Positions 1 through 12,401 of a stretch of DNA of 64,000 nt are shown one piece after another. The position numbers were made by a program, and so were the translations under genes. How positions within the stretch are numbered: the stretch's first letter is position 1; each line of letters opens with the position of its first letter. Below the pieces are notes generated by a model. It was given only the letters and a program-made list of their open reading frames with translations, did no database searches and was not told the origin of the DNA. The stretch is taken from NCBI GenBank assembly GCA_029168955.1, contig JAPDOI010000121.1:372001-436000 (forward strand), written 5' to 3'. This DNA comes from Aplectana chamaeleonis. Lineage: Eukaryota; Nematoda; Chromadorea; Rhabditida; Cosmocercidae.

Positions 1-1525
1 TGGATTGCAAAAAAAAGAATTTCTGATTCAAAATTTTACGAAAGCTATCTAAACCTTATCTGCCTCCAGAACTTTCATAAGGAGAAAGTTATTTAAAAAA
101 CAAAAAGCTGGCAGCAAATTCTTTGGGATAGGCAGCAGTAACGGAATTAAGTTTAAAAAAATAAAAGAATTTAAAAAAATTCAAAATGAAAAAAAATTAA
201 ATCAAAAACGAATCAAATAAAGAAGAGTAGACACAGTCACACATTTCAGCATTTCATATTGTCCCACTTCTCACCCACTCGATTGATTGTGTCAACCCAA
301 TATGCCTTGCTTGAGCGTAAGCCATGTATAAATAAAAGAGAAAGAGTGCACGACGCTGATTTCAAAGTTGTCTTCAATGGTGAAAAACGTCTTCTTTCAA
401 TCGAGTTATGACCAAAAGACAAAAAAAAACGATTTTCCGAAATTTTTTCGTCTTTGTACCAAAACCTACGGTGGGTATTGTCTGTATATTAAAAACCTCT
501 GCGATACGCTGATACACCCCGATCGAACAGTCTGCAAATGTTTTTCTTCGAATATAGCCCGAACTATTTGCCTATCTCCCTCGAAGTTCTCAGACGACAG
601 ATGTCCTCGCGGATAGAATGGAAGTTCAAGTGTTGTTTAACACTCTTCACACGCGAAAGTGCCGCATCTTGAATAATATTTGTAAGGGAGTGGCGCCTTG
701 GCTCATAGATGAGTCACATAATGACGAAAATTTTCGCACCAGAAAAATTATATTGGGAGAATACGCACATTGAGATTCCCCGGTTTCCGTCTCAGCACGC
801 AAGGGAGTTTGCAAGGGGCGTTGGGTTAACCCATCCACGACCACGTGTCCCACCGGTGGGACAAGCTTTTCAAAAACAAACTCACACAGATTCTGCAACA
901 CACATTAGTATTTACGATTTCTAGTGGAAAAGTGATCAAACACTGTTCTTATTTTAAACACTGCCCTAAAGGAAGAGGGCTTGGTAGTCGCTCCGCGTCC
1001 TATCTCATAAAACTAGTTTCGACCAGGAGGCGTCTCTGTAGCATAGGTTCGTTGGGATGGAGACATCGGTCTGAGAGGTGAAAGCTGTTTAGGATACCTG
1101 AGTGGGGAATGGTGAAAATTCCCTGTGGACTTGCAACTTCCAAATTTTACGTTTTCTTAATCCTGTTTTTCCTGCATTCAATATATTTTTATTGTTATTA
1201 ATCATTAATTCTGAAACATTTTTTCGTTAGATGACCTTCTTTAGAAATCCTTTACTCTTAATAAAATGAACTGCTTAGGTCATGGAAAATTTCCTTTGAG
1301 CTGTCCTGGAATAAAAAATTTCGGAAAATTTTCCAAGCGATTTCTGAAAAACTACCTGTTCTTTGCTCATAATAGTTTTTACCCTTTGAGATGGATCTTT
1401 GAACGGAGCTGTTTCCAGAATCTTCATGAAATTTCGCGTCGAATAATGTTTTCAATTTGAGAAAAATACGTTTCCAATCTCTCATCCGATTTCAATTTAT
1501 GGAATAACGTTTCTTTCATCAAAAG
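1..1525. other. anonymous AT-rich DNA
   Basis: No gene is supported here. The open frames are short and lack recognisable domains. Around 1370-1445 lies a divergent outlying copy of the roughly 150-bp unit that makes up the arms of the foldback that follows; it shares the ending TTCGCGTCGAATAATG, related to TTCTGCGTCGACTAGTG in the arms. Confidence 0.5.
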
Positions 1526-2220
1526 CAATCAGTTTTTCGTCCGTAACTTTTTTACCCTAGGAGATAGACTTTTGGTGAGGGTTCTTTTCGGAATCTCGAT
1601 GAAATTCTGCGTCGACTAGTGTTTCCCAATATTTTCTCGATCCTTCAGCCTACTTCATTTTACGAAACGCCGGATTTTTGTCTATAACTCTTCAACCGTT
1701 GAAGATAGGGTTGTGGTGAAGGTTGTTTTTGAAATATTCGTAAAATTCTGCGTCGAGTGATTTATTGGCTTATGGAGCAACCCTATCCGGTTCCAAACTT
1801 TCTAGTTGCATAAGCCAGCCAGGTCGGTGAGCCGAGCTTTATAGTTAACTCCACAGGGTGCTCTCGTCTCTATGGTTTAAATGAGAGACACAGAGTTCTG
1901 CTGGAGCCAACAACGGGGCTCGGCTCCACCGACCAGGCTGGCTTATCGAGCAAGCAAAGTTAGGAACCCGATACACCATTCGACGCAAAATTTTACGTAG
2001 ATTCCAAAAACATTTTTTTTTTACAAAATCCTATCTTCAACTGTCAGAGAGTTATAGGCAAAAAACCGGTGTTTCGTAAAACGAATTAGGCTGAAGGATC
2101 GATAAAATATTTTTCCAACCTGGAAACACTAGTCGACGCAGAATAGTATGAGGATCCCGAAGACAACCTTAGCCAAAGGTCTACCAAGTGCAAAAAAGTT
2201 ATGGACGAAAAACCGGCAAT
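1526..2220. mobile_element. foldback element with ~320-bp arms built from ~150-bp subrepeats
   Basis: The left arm, beginning with AGTTTTTCGTCC, is repeated as reverse complement at the right end. Both arms contain the blocks TCTGCGTCGACTAGTG, ATCCTTCAGCCTA and AGCCAGCC(A/T)GGTCGGTG in mirrored order. Within each arm a unit of roughly 150 bp ending in TGCGTCGA recurs at about 1610 and 1755. The loop near 1845-1915 contains a smaller hairpin, GTCTCT...AGAGAC. No transposase frame is recognisable, so I call it non-autonomous. Confidence 0.75.
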
Positions 2221-2565
2221 GAAACCCACCCAATCTTGAAAATGACTTGCATGAGTGTTGGGTCACTTTCATTCTTTTTCGGGGCGTTTCACCGGTCGTC
2301 ACCGGTTTTCCCAATGGAGAAAAATCCCCCCTTCACCTGCCCAGAGGTGAAGGTTGGTGGAGTACATGGCTCCACCCGACGAAGCTATGCTCTGGAGCCC
2401 ATATCTTACCCATTGCATAATGGAGGCAAATGCACAACACGTCGTGAACTCCACGACCGGCCGTACCTTATCGAATATAATGCTACTATTCAGATTGAAT
2501 TTCGTAAGACACCATGCGAAGCTTGACAAGCAGTCTCATTTCCGTCCTCAAGAATTTCTAGGCTC

Positions 2566-3020
2566 TTAAAGGCAGTGTTCACGATAAATTTCACTTCCAA
2601 TATCTCCAGGGCTTACGGAAGGTCTGGTGCCCTGTATAGCCAGGCATGCTTAAAAAGGACACAAAAGACGCGTTTTGAGCAAAAATAGGCCCTCTCATGT
2701 TTACGTTGATTTTTAAGCGTGGAGGAATTGACCGCTAGAAGGATGATACCTATCAGTGCAATGAAGCGATCAGCTCACTTATTAGCACTTCCTTGACTTG
2801 ATCATTCATGTAGTCTGAGTCTTCATTTGTTCATTTCGAGGGGGCGGATCTGGGGCGCCAGGTGTGTCTGGGGCACCAAAACGCTTGTTTGCAGCCGTTA
2901 TTTTGCCGCTCATGGCTCCTTTTCTTCCGTTCTTTCGACACTGGGAGCCTAGGATCCTTCTCGCCTATCATTTCACTGTGGAAAGTCAACGAGGAAGATC
3001 ATCATGAACGCTGCCTTTAA
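2566..3020. mobile_element. family A short inverted-repeat element
   Basis: It starts TTAAAGGCAGTGTTCACGAT and ends with ATCATGAACGCTGCCTTTAAA, the near-exact reverse complement. It is about 455 bp long and non-coding. Each end carries a TTAA, consistent with a TTAA target duplication. Family A recurs at least ten times in this window. Confidence 0.75.
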
Positions 3021-3929
3021 ACTCTTCCAAGGTGGCTTAAAATTAAGAAAAATTTTCTTTGTCTAAAGCAAATAATTTTTCAAAATGGTACAACAAAACT
3101 ATAAACAGTCGCAAGGGTCTTCCTGCGTACCGCTTTGCCGCAGAAGCGCCGCGCCCTTCTAATTGAATGACACGGACCATAAACAAAGTTTTTCGGAAAA
3201 TCTGCACAGTATAAATCGAACTTTCCATCGCGTTTGCATGCGCTATGCTGTCCCTCCACTTTCTCCCGCTCTCTCGCTGTCTCTAACATTCGCTCCGCAC
3301 ACCCACAAGAAGAAACCATCGGAATTTCGTTTCGATTCAGCCTATGAAGTAGAACAAGATAGAGATCGCACTAAATCTAGATACTACGGGCTAGGCTGAG
3401 TTAGCTACCGGCAAGTAGAAAAAGACCAGAAATAAAACCGTCGGGTCCCATAAAAACAGTCAAACTGTTGGAGAACCTGTTTGCTGCCAACACCCGAGAA
3501 ATCAATGTAAACTTTTCAGAGCAGAATGGAGGTGATCGTAGTTTTCTTCAGACATTACTACTCGAAGCTCAAAGGGACAAAAAGAACCAAAAATTTGAAA
3601 GAAGTTCCTTCGAGGAGAAAATGCTGCTTGTTATTTCTGGCCCCGGGAGTGTAGAGCTCGAACTCGCCGAGTCGCCGCAAAGCCACTAATTAAAATTCAT
3701 TGTGCCGTGTGAGTACTAAAGTACTCTATAAAGTTGCGCCGCAGGGCAAAAAGCGATGAAGATACATCCAATGTGACAGCCAATTCATGCACAATTGGCC
3801 ATAGAAAGACGTTCTACCCCTTTCCATCACGCAGCTGTTCTGTTTAGAGCTAACTATTAAAGACGTGAGCGCGACTAACACAGCTAGGGGTCAGCCGTGT
3901 GTTGATCTAACAGTGATCTGCTCTCCACG

Positions 3930-4045
3930 TAAAGGCACAGTCCAACCTAAGAATCATTTCTGTTTTTCTACCTATCTTGGAAGCGGTTCCACACTGATTC
4001 CAGTATGTCTCTGGAGTCGCACAAGTCCCCCTGGGAACGGAGGTA
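3930..4045. mobile_element. family B element, left-end fragment
   Basis: It has the terminal sequence AAAGGCACAGTCCAACCTAA followed by the family's internal text (TTTTTCTACCTATCTTGGAAG). The fragment stops just before a foldback at 4082. Family-B-like sequence (CTCAAAAATTGAGC) resumes after 4812, so the foldback probably inserted into it. Confidence 0.55.
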
Positions 4046-4081
4046 TAGCCTAGCTCCTTCATTTTGAGCCGGTAGAAGTAA

Positions 4082-4812
4082 GGCTCATCGTGCTTATCAT
4101 GTCAAAATCTTCTTATCACTGTCTCGGACAGTCGGGGCTTAGTACGTCGGCACAATACCGTTAGTACACCGGCACAAAGGTATCGGCAGCACCTGTGCTG
4201 TAGCTGCTGGTAACAGCAGAATATGCCGGCAACGACCAGGAGCTCCTGTTGCTTGTGCTGGCGTACTAACGCTTTGTTTATCGTGGCACGCGTGCTATTG
4301 CCAGCCACTCTCTCCTAGTGTCTGCTGACACTCTGCTCCATTGATTTGTCTAATACGAATGAACATTGCAGCATCCTCTTGTACGACGGCGGCGGGTATA
4401 TAAGGCGGCCAGCCTCTCTTAGGGGGCAGTTGGCCGTTTGAGGCCAGTCCGAGGAGGTGACCTTGTGTCACTGTTCGGAAGTTAATTTTTGGAACGCTGA
4501 GGAGACAATTCCCATTGCCCATCGCGAGGGTAGCCTCCTGGTTGCGGACCGCGGCGAGGATGTTATCCTTGCTGCTGGCCGTGACAAGAATTATATCCAA
4601 CACCGGTAAGGAGGGTGGCAGTCCACAGTCTGTCGATAATGAGCGTTAGTAAGCCAGCATACGTTGGCAGGATATGCTGCCGCAACCAGCAGCTCCTGCA
4701 CACAACGAGCGTTAGTAAGCCAGGTTTGCCCTGGCGTACTAACGGTATTGTGCCGACGTACTAAGCCCCGACTGTCCGAGCTTATGTTTTGCCATGATAA
4801 GCACGATGAGCC
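4082..4812. mobile_element. foldback element with TATA box in its unique centre
   Basis: The left arm reads GGCTCATCGTGCTTATCATG and then GGACAGTCGGGGCTTAGTACG; the right end is its reverse complement. The arms are rich in CGTACTAACG repeats. The unpaired centre (about 4300-4610) is GC-rich and has TATATAAGG at 4396-4404, a good Pol II TATA box. A 102-residue open frame on the minus strand (4295-4603) matches nothing I recognise and I do not call it a gene. Confidence 0.7.
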
Positions 4813-5099
4813 GCTCCGCTGCTTGCTCCGCCTGGACTCATCCAAGCAAGCTAGGCTTCATATGTAGCCTCTCAAAAATTGAGCAGCGGGTGCATGGTGG
4901 GCAAGTTGTCGGCTGTTGCCAACCGGACTCCCCTGCAGAAACGTACAACCGTCAAGTTCGATTCTTTAGTACAAAAATGTGAAGGAAAAACAGCACATTC
5001 TAACTCGCCATAAATAGTTAATAACAGCTTCTGAATCGTCAAGATATGCTACGTTTCTACAAACTACTGTGTACGTTTCTGTAATGGTGTCCATTTGGA

Positions 5100-5330
5100 A
5101 TCACCCCGAGTTGTCCGAGGCTTGTAACTTTCGCCATTTGCAACCGATGTATGCGAGCTGACCTGAATAAAGAATGAGGGGCTGAGAATGAAGGGAAGAA
5201 CCTGACTTTTGATCCAAAACCTTCGCTGATCTCTCCACTGTTGAGCTCGCATGATCGTAATAGGGGCGTGCCAAGTGGCTTCCTGATGTGAGCGCCCCAG
5301 TGAGGCTTCATACTATATCTCGGTTATCCG
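5100..5330 (-). mobile_element. family A internal fragment
   Basis: GAGTTGTCCGAGGCTTGTAA and GATGTATGCGAGCTGACCTG at 5108-5170 match internal blocks of the family A copies at 24202 and 34070. No terminal repeat is preserved, so this is a truncated relic. Confidence 0.55.
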
Positions 5331-6874
5331 CAGAAATTGAAAGCTAGTGTTTGGCAGGTTTTATATAGGGTGGGTACACTTCACAACTATGAGAAAATCT
5401 CAGATCTCGTCCATCAAGTTAGACTGTGCTTTAACGAGCTGCATATGTTCTCGTAAGCGTAATTGAGACAGCAATGAGAACCGAAGGGAACGGCTTGTAC
5501 CACAACGCTCGCGCATTTGAGAGCGTTGAAGACGGGCCACATCTATGTACTTTTGAATGAATAGTAACTGAATCCTCGCCCTTTGATTGCCTGCCCCTCG
5601 TGTATTTCACCTCCCCCAACCAGGACACATTGAATTAAAGAACTCTACTCAGATAAAAACAGCCCACTTCCCGCCGGCCAAGTCGGGCTAGTCGACTTCG
5701 CGCGGCCCCAATTTTGTGGGCGTGGCACAGCGCCCCACTTCCCGCTGACAGAGAGGCTTTACCGTCTTTCCGCGGAGTGTCGGCGGGCAGTCGGCTATTG
5801 CTGGGGGTCATCGAACACTCACTCATCGATTCTCACTTTGATATCATCATTGCACCACCCACTAGAGTGGAGCCAATGAACAATTGACGAGCAGAGAACG
5901 CTGTGTTGAGACTCTTTCCAAAACCCGCGCTGTGTGCGACGCTGGCCTTGGGCAGGTGAACCACTGTCCGTTAATGGCATCCGCGAATGGGAAGGCTGCA
6001 AGAAGCAGTGAGTGTAGGAAGCTTCCCCGTAGAAGCTGACTCCTTACTTGTCAAATGCAGTTCAAGATGAAATCCCCAGGAGCGGATTTTTCGAATTTTG
6101 TTAGGAGAGACCTTCACTTAAAGGATGATTTTTAAATGTGCCGCAAACTGTTTCAGGGCTGTCTTCTGTCAGTCATCAGATTGGCCTTAAGGCGGTGGCA
6201 GAAGGGCCGCAGAGTGCGTGTTCACCGTATACGGGCAGTCAACGAAACAGCGCCGCCGACTGCCCGCGGCCGATCTATTGGCCTTCCGCGGGAGGGGTTA
6301 CGGGACGTCGGCTAGTGGTACCGCGGGAAGTGTGATGTCTCTATCTGAGTAGGAAACAAGCGATCAGCAAGAGAAATAGCACTGCCGTCACGAGAGATTG
6401 CCTGATTTGATTGAAAGATCAAATTTCCAGATAGTGGCCGATTCTTTCACTCTCGCGAGTCAGTTAAAATAGCAGTGGATATTTTCGGACTCAGGAAAAC
6501 GGTTTCCGCTTACTTTTCTCAGCTTTTCTATGCACACATATTGTTTAGCGTTCCACAGACTCTCCATAATCTGTGAAAAACACGGAAGCAAATCGCTGCC
6601 TTTAATTGAGTCTTATTCGCCCGTGAGCGCCATAGTGCGGCATCTTCTCTGTATGATATAGCATCTGACAATATTTACTACCCTGCGCGTACTCCGTACG
6701 CCCTTGTCACACTTCATTCATCCCTTTAATCCGTGGATCATCCAAATTAAGATGGGTAACTCATATGTGAAGCAAAAATCCTGTCACCACTACCTAATGT
6801 GATTTTCCTGAGGGAGTAGCCATTACTAGCATATGCTCCATTTTGCCAGCAATTTCGCGCAAATGTTTGTGATT
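5331..6874. other. anonymous DNA
   Basis: I see no coding region with recognisable domains. Between 5640 and 6340 there are GC-rich stretches with short inverted matches (CGGCGGGCAGTCGG near 5773, CGCCGACTGCCCGC near 6255), suggesting a decayed foldback, but the arms are too degraded for a firm call. Confidence 0.35.
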
Positions 6875-7630
6875 TTACGAAACATTATGCAGTTTAGTCA
6901 TTTTCGAAAAACTTTGCGGCTGACTGAGTCTTTCATCCGGAAAAATTGAGTATGAAAAATACTGTGAAAGCAGCACTCGATCCGTACATATAATGTTTTT
7001 GACCTGTGGTCGGCACACTCTAGCCACTTCCTTATGGATATCCGCACAAGAAGTGAACTCTCTAGGCACTTCCTTATTGATGAATATCTCGCTGAGATGA
7101 CAGCAGCAGCCGAACCGGAAATATTAACAAGATACGGCAATTTGCGGAGTGGACGCCCTTTGGCTAGAAAATTCATTTTTCTTAGGTAAATCACCAATTT
7201 GGCCTAGGAAAATGCAAAACGAAAGCTTCTGCAGACAGACACTCAGACGATGACCTAATTACATAGGTCTTCAGACTCTAACTACTTGAAGTTAGTCATT
7301 TTGGCGGCATGGTTTCAAGGAGGCTGCTGTAAAACCGAATCAGGAAACTACAATCCGATTTTTCTCACTCAAAAACTTAGCGCGTTGCAGAGTTCGACAG
7401 ACGAATTCTTCGCTATCACATATTTTCGCAAAAAAACTATGTGCAGTGCATATCAAGGTGCAAGCAATGTTTCCAAAAGAGTTATCAAAAACAAACAGAG
7501 CAACTGTTTGTAACACAATATGTGAGAAAGGATAAAATTTCGCCATTTTGCTGAAGCTAAATAATGTCACGTCCTAAATTCGCAGGAATACGTCATGACA
7601 TTTGCTAGTTAGGGTGTGCAGAAAGCAGGG

Positions 7631-8610
7631 TTAAAGGCAGTGTTCACGATAATCTTCAGTTCTGAGATTTTTCGCTATATTGATTAAGTGACCCTCGGGT
7701 AGTACTAAAATGACGTAGAAATTGAGAAAAAAGCACTCGAAGTACACGAAATCCATAAGTATCACCCCGCCTCTCAAAGGCACAGTACACCCTCAGATAT
7801 GAATTTCGAGATTTTCGTGTTAATGTGTTGAAGACCCCTCCTGTATAACACGTGCCAAATGACAGACCTAATTTTCCCTGAACAAGCGAGATATAAGCGA
7901 CTACCACAGGCCCGGCCCCCTTCGCTCACCACCACTGGCCCGACCCCCTAACAGATTTTCGAACTCGATAGCAGTTCGATGGATGGATGAATTTCAACAA
8001 GTCGTCGTTCTTCAGTCCATAACCGGACTGTTTCCTTACCCTGGCTTTCTCTCACGCGATGATTGCGAATGAACAGAAATACAGGCCTGAGGCAACTCGT
8101 CCACCAATTTCACACCCTCGAGATCTAAGCATTTTTGAAGAGCCATAACTCTGTTCAAATGGGGTCTTAGACGTTTTTGAAGATACCACTGTGATCAGCG
8201 TGTGACTCTCTCCAAGACAAGTACTAAATCTAAAAATTAATTTTTTGGGTGTCCAGTGCCTTTAAGTATCACAGGAAGTGTTTGTTGTGACAATGGAATC
8301 TTTTGTGGACCCGTCCTTTGCAATCCTCTACTCTCTAATGCTCCGTTCTTCTCTTAGGGCAATAACTAAACCTGCTTTTCATAAAATATTCTTCTATTTT
8401 CGACTGACTCAATTTTCCAACGGTGAGAACCACCATGACCATGGTCATCCAACCGAACAACTAGTCCATGTTATAGAACAATGTCACCGAAATACGACGC
8501 TTTAATGCGTTTCTAGCAGTTTATTCGTAATTTTGGTATTACTTGGAGGCCAGCGCATCGCTTTAAGTAAAAAACTCGGGGACGAAATTCATCGTGAACA
8601 CTCCCTTTAA
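7631..8610. mobile_element. family A element carrying a nested family B element
   Basis: The outer ends are TTAAAGGCAGTGTTCACGAT at 7631 and ATCGTGAACACTCCCTTTAA ending at 8610. The interior is interrupted by a complete family B copy (7774-8265). Subtracting the insert leaves about 490 bp, the usual family A size. Non-coding. Confidence 0.75.
7774..8265. mobile_element. family B element nested in family A
   Basis: It begins CAAAGGCACAGTACACCCTC and ends GGGTGTCCAGTGCCTTTAAG. The internal text resembles the copies at 20585 and 40121, including CTCTTCTATACACAATTACACG-like and GTCTTGGACG-like blocks. Non-coding. Confidence 0.7.
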
Positions 8611-8979
8611 GCAACCCGTTGGAAAAAAACTGCGATCAAGGTTGCGATCCCCCCTCCACCCCCCGCCGCGCTGATTCAGCTTTTTTGCCCCACCCACTTT
8701 CTCTTTCCTTATATATGATTTTTTTTTGCTGATAATGATTATTCTACTTGTTTACTTGTTTATTTTTTTATTCAGGTCACTGATATTTGTGAAGGTATCG
8801 ACCGTAGTGCAAAAAAAAATAACAACAGAACATTTTATTTAACAATATTCTTTTTATGCAACAAACGCCCAACTACTATTTAAAAAGTAGGGGTTCCGGA
8901 AATTTTCATTCTTTGGAAAGTGACAGCTTGCGGTAGATAGGGATTGAAACAAATCGAGAGAAATCATTGTACTCCGATC

Positions 8980-9456
8980 TTAAAGACAGTGTTCGCGATA
9001 AACTTCAATTTTCCGTGACAAAGGCTTCTCGTCGCTCTCAGAAGCAGAACAGCGTGAAAGACACGGGACGAAAAGCTACCCAGGAGCCGCAAAACGGCTT
9101 AGAAAAGTGGGCAAACTTGGGCAAGTCCGGCCCCATTCCGCCCGTCGACTTGAACAATGGAACACTCGAGATCGTGAGATGAGCGATGTTTTCCGATCAA
9201 AAGCCCCGTTCTTCCCTTAATTCTCAACTTCTCTCTTTACTCAGGTCAGCTCGCTCACATTGGCTGCAAAAGACGGAAATTACAAGCCTCGGGCAACTTG
9301 TCCACCATTTTCCCTAGCGCAATCTTTGAGGTATCATAACTCCATTTCCAGAAGGTCTTGTGCGATTCCAGAAGCATCATAGGAATCAGAATGGGACCGG
9401 TTTCAAGATAGGCGAAAAAACAGAAAAGCGATTTTTATCGTGAACACTGGTTTTAG
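8980..9456. mobile_element. family A element
   Basis: Ends: TTAAAGACAGTGTTCGCGAT and TTTTATCGTGAACACTGG. The internal block TTCTCTCTTTACTCAGGTCA is shared with the copies at 14986, 24202, 25756 and 34070. The 71-residue frame inside it is a by-product of the repeat. Confidence 0.7.
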
Positions 9457-11100
9457 GAAACATAAGAGATATTCATTCACTTAAATATTGGAAAACAGCA
9501 GCTGCAAAGGAAGGCTATTCAAGGCAGCACCAAAACGGAATGTTCAGGACTTGCGTTAGAAAAAAAAGCGAGTTTTTATGGATTTTTTTTCAACCTCGAA
9601 AAATACGTGGTGTCACAACGTGATAGCACTATGAAATAGCACAAACTTCTCATGTGAGAGGGAGTTTGGGCATGTTCCGCAGCACTCTGCAGTGTCGTAA
9701 GTAAGTCGAAATTCAAGGTACATATGTAAAAAACTGAAATCGTAGACCTCCATTGTCGGCCATAAAATTCAGGTCCAAAAGGTTCTTATGAAAACAGCAG
9801 CAGACGCAGACTGGTCGGGTCACGCAGTGGAAGCCCAAAAGCCTAGGGGGTTACCAACATTCGTTTAATAGATGTGACTTTGTTCCGTGGAATGGGTTTT
9901 CATCAAGCTCGTGAGGAGCATCGTCTAACAGAGTCGACCATGATGGTGTTGAGGTACGCATAATTTTGTTTTCTTGTTGGTATAATCTACAAAAAACTCG
10001 AGTGAACAGCTCCAATCACGGATCCAAACTTTTATTGATGATTCAAATTTCTCCTTTTCAAGAAACAAGGTATAAGGCTAGATAAAGCTCGCCAGGACAG
10101 ATCAGATCTACTCTTCTCCATTCTTTGTTCATTGAAAGAACAATTCTGGTGAAAGCAGTTAAACAATGGGGGTCACCATAATAACCATGAGAATGAGCGC
10201 ATGCGCTTTACTGCTCCATCTGAAGCATTCCTAAATGACAACAGTGGGTCATTCATGCACTTGTAGGATACGATTCTACCACCATACGCCTTCATCTTGA
10301 AATCTTTTCTCGCGCAGCTAAGCGTTCGACGCGTTTGGAACCACGCCTTCAATTACGGCGGGTCTCCTACCACAGGGCTGTCGGTCGATGCAGTGGTTCG
10401 CAGCAAGGAAACTAACGCTGCCGCAGTACGTAACAAGAACATTGTTCCTGCCAAGGTCTACGACAAGGAAACATTCCTCGCTAAGAATTGTGAGGCGAGA
10501 TCCACAAAGTCCCCTTCATAGCAGCGTGGTCGATACGTGTGCTCCGCTCTGATCCAGCTGTGACCGCAAAATGAACTCTATTGGCCTATCGGGGTCTGTC
10601 TTGGAAGGTTTGAGGCTCCCTTTCAGGACAAACCCCGTAAGGCCACTGGGGTTTTCCTTGCGATAGTGCGCCTTGTATACAGACTTCTCCCCAGATCTAG
10701 TATGGCGAATGGGCGTGAAGCGATTGTATACAGAAGAAATATTCATAACAAGACCGGCCTGCGGAGTTTCGACCGCAAAGGGTGATCTACCGTCGCGACT
10801 TCGTTCGTCCACCAGACTGAGTTCAGCGGAAGGCGCTGTGTGGCTGAGGAACGCGTGATCATTTGAGGAACTATAGAATGACGTGTTCCATTAGGAGCAC
10901 GTCGTCCTATCGTCCACCAGAACGTTATGCGGTCGAATGAAAACCGTACTGTGGTCGAAAAGAACACCTCGAGTGTTGCAGCTCTGCTATGAAGCACAGT
11001 GTGGTGACGTGCTCCATCGCGAGCACGTGGCCAAATTGTCCTCCACATGTCTTTTGGCCGAGTTGAAAGCGTAGTCTGATCGAGCCGTTCTAAATGATTG
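9457..11100. other. anonymous DNA with short direct repeats
   Basis: No supported gene. At 10870-11060 two diverged direct copies of a block containing GACGTG(T/C)TCCAT..GAGCACGT and a following GTCCTCCAC/GTCCACCAG occur about 130 bp apart. They generate a repeated peptide pattern in a 122-residue minus-strand frame that I reject as a gene. Confidence 0.4.
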
Positions 11101-11216
11101 TAGAATACCACTGCTATCTAAAGAGGAAAAAGGGCAAAATTAGTTGCTTTAGTCTCTTTAGTTGCCCTTTCTGGCGATTTCTCCACTTTTTTCCCTTGGA
11201 TAGCAGTGGTATTGTA
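11101..11216. mobile_element. 115-bp hairpin MITE
   Basis: AATACCACTGCTATC at 11103-11117 is repeated as its exact reverse complement at 11200-11214. Inner blocks also pair (AAAGGGCAA with TTGCCCTTT). This is a small palindromic miniature element with no coding capacity. Confidence 0.7.
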
Positions 11217-12069
11217 CAACACAAATCGTGGACAAGTGACCTCTCATAGCCAGCATAATACTTTCGTGTAGCTCCGCAATCGGCACCACGGAGTATGGAA
11301 AAACTTTGATTTGTACTGTACTACAATCGGTTAAAGTTCACACGAATGCATTTATTCTAAAACTACAAATTTGCAACGTCAAATCGGCTTTCTCAATTCA
11401 AAGTACTTTATAGCAAGGCCGAGTGTACTTTCACATTGAAGAGCATGTTGACTTTGTTACCGCAGAACTGAGAAAAAGTTAACAAAGCTCATGGACACCG
11501 CCGCTTCATTAGCGAACCCATTCTTTCAGTGTTTTCGATTTTTCAACTCCTGAGAGATGAGTGTTTGAAATCATCACTCGACGGAAAAACTGAAAACTTC
11601 TTCGAGTGCATGATAAAAAACTCAGATTTTCCCCCCGCTAGAAACTGCAATTTACGCTTTGTAGCGGCTAGCGGCTGGAGGAGCAATGTCACGTTGCTGC
11701 AACGAGTCTTCTCAAAAAGCACGACTTTTCCGTATGAAAAAGTTCGACTTCAATGTCATCATGACTACCCCCCTCCCCCCCCCCACTAGAAAGCAGGATT
11801 CCTTTTCATGCATCGTCGAGGTATCTCTGTAAGGAATGAGAGGTATTGACAGACTTTTTCCAAGGTATTTACATATGCAAGCTAGTTCTCATTTTCGTTC
11901 TTTATTTATCAGGAATTTCGAAGTAATAGCATTAGTAAGCGCAATAAAAACATCATAAACAAAGTGAAAACTAGGAGATAGTACGTAATTATTTGTTAGA
12001 GAAATATGCGAGTAACAGATTTTGCATAAGAGAAAACATTAATACACAGGAATCGTCTTAACAAGAAAC

Positions 12070-12401
12070 TCAAAGACAGTGTTAAAAAAACAGTCTTACT
12101 TCTTCCCCCAGAAATCGGATGTACTGGGGTCCATTGCAACAGTAACGGCGAAAGAACGACTTAGAACGAGCCACAAAAAGCCCTATACGTCCTTCAAATT
12201 TGAATGCGCTAGGCCCAATCCGCCCACTTCTTTGTTGGTCATTGTGGGAGTGGGCGGAACGGGCCTAGCACAACCGAGTTAGGGCTATTTTGGGCTCGTT
12301 TTTAGCCGTTATTTCACCACTGTTGTTCGAATGAACCCAGGTACATTCGATTTCCAGTGAAAATTCGAAGACCATTTTCATCGTGAGCCTTGTATTTATT
12401 A
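12070..12401. mobile_element. degenerate family A element with internal hairpin
   Basis: The left end CAAAGACAGTGTT and right end TTTTCATCGTGAG are recognisable but eroded. Inside, GCTAGGCCC...CCGCCCAC at 12209-12228 pairs with GTGGGCGGAACGGGCCTAGC at 12252-12271, making a stem of about 20 bp. Confidence 0.55.

Noticed and set aside
2299..2529. 76-residue minus-strand frame with an even composition
   Set aside because: No family signature and no convincing splice sites; ends at the foldback edge.
6870..7575. Possible foldback (ACATTATGCAGTTTAGTCATTTTCG against the reverse of TTTGCTGAAGCTAAATAATGT)
   Set aside because: Only the outer 35 bp or so pair convincingly; the inner sequence does not.
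10743..11111. 122-residue minus-strand open frame with repeated peptide pattern
   Set aside because: The pattern reflects two diverged direct DNA repeats; no known family, no splice or start context.
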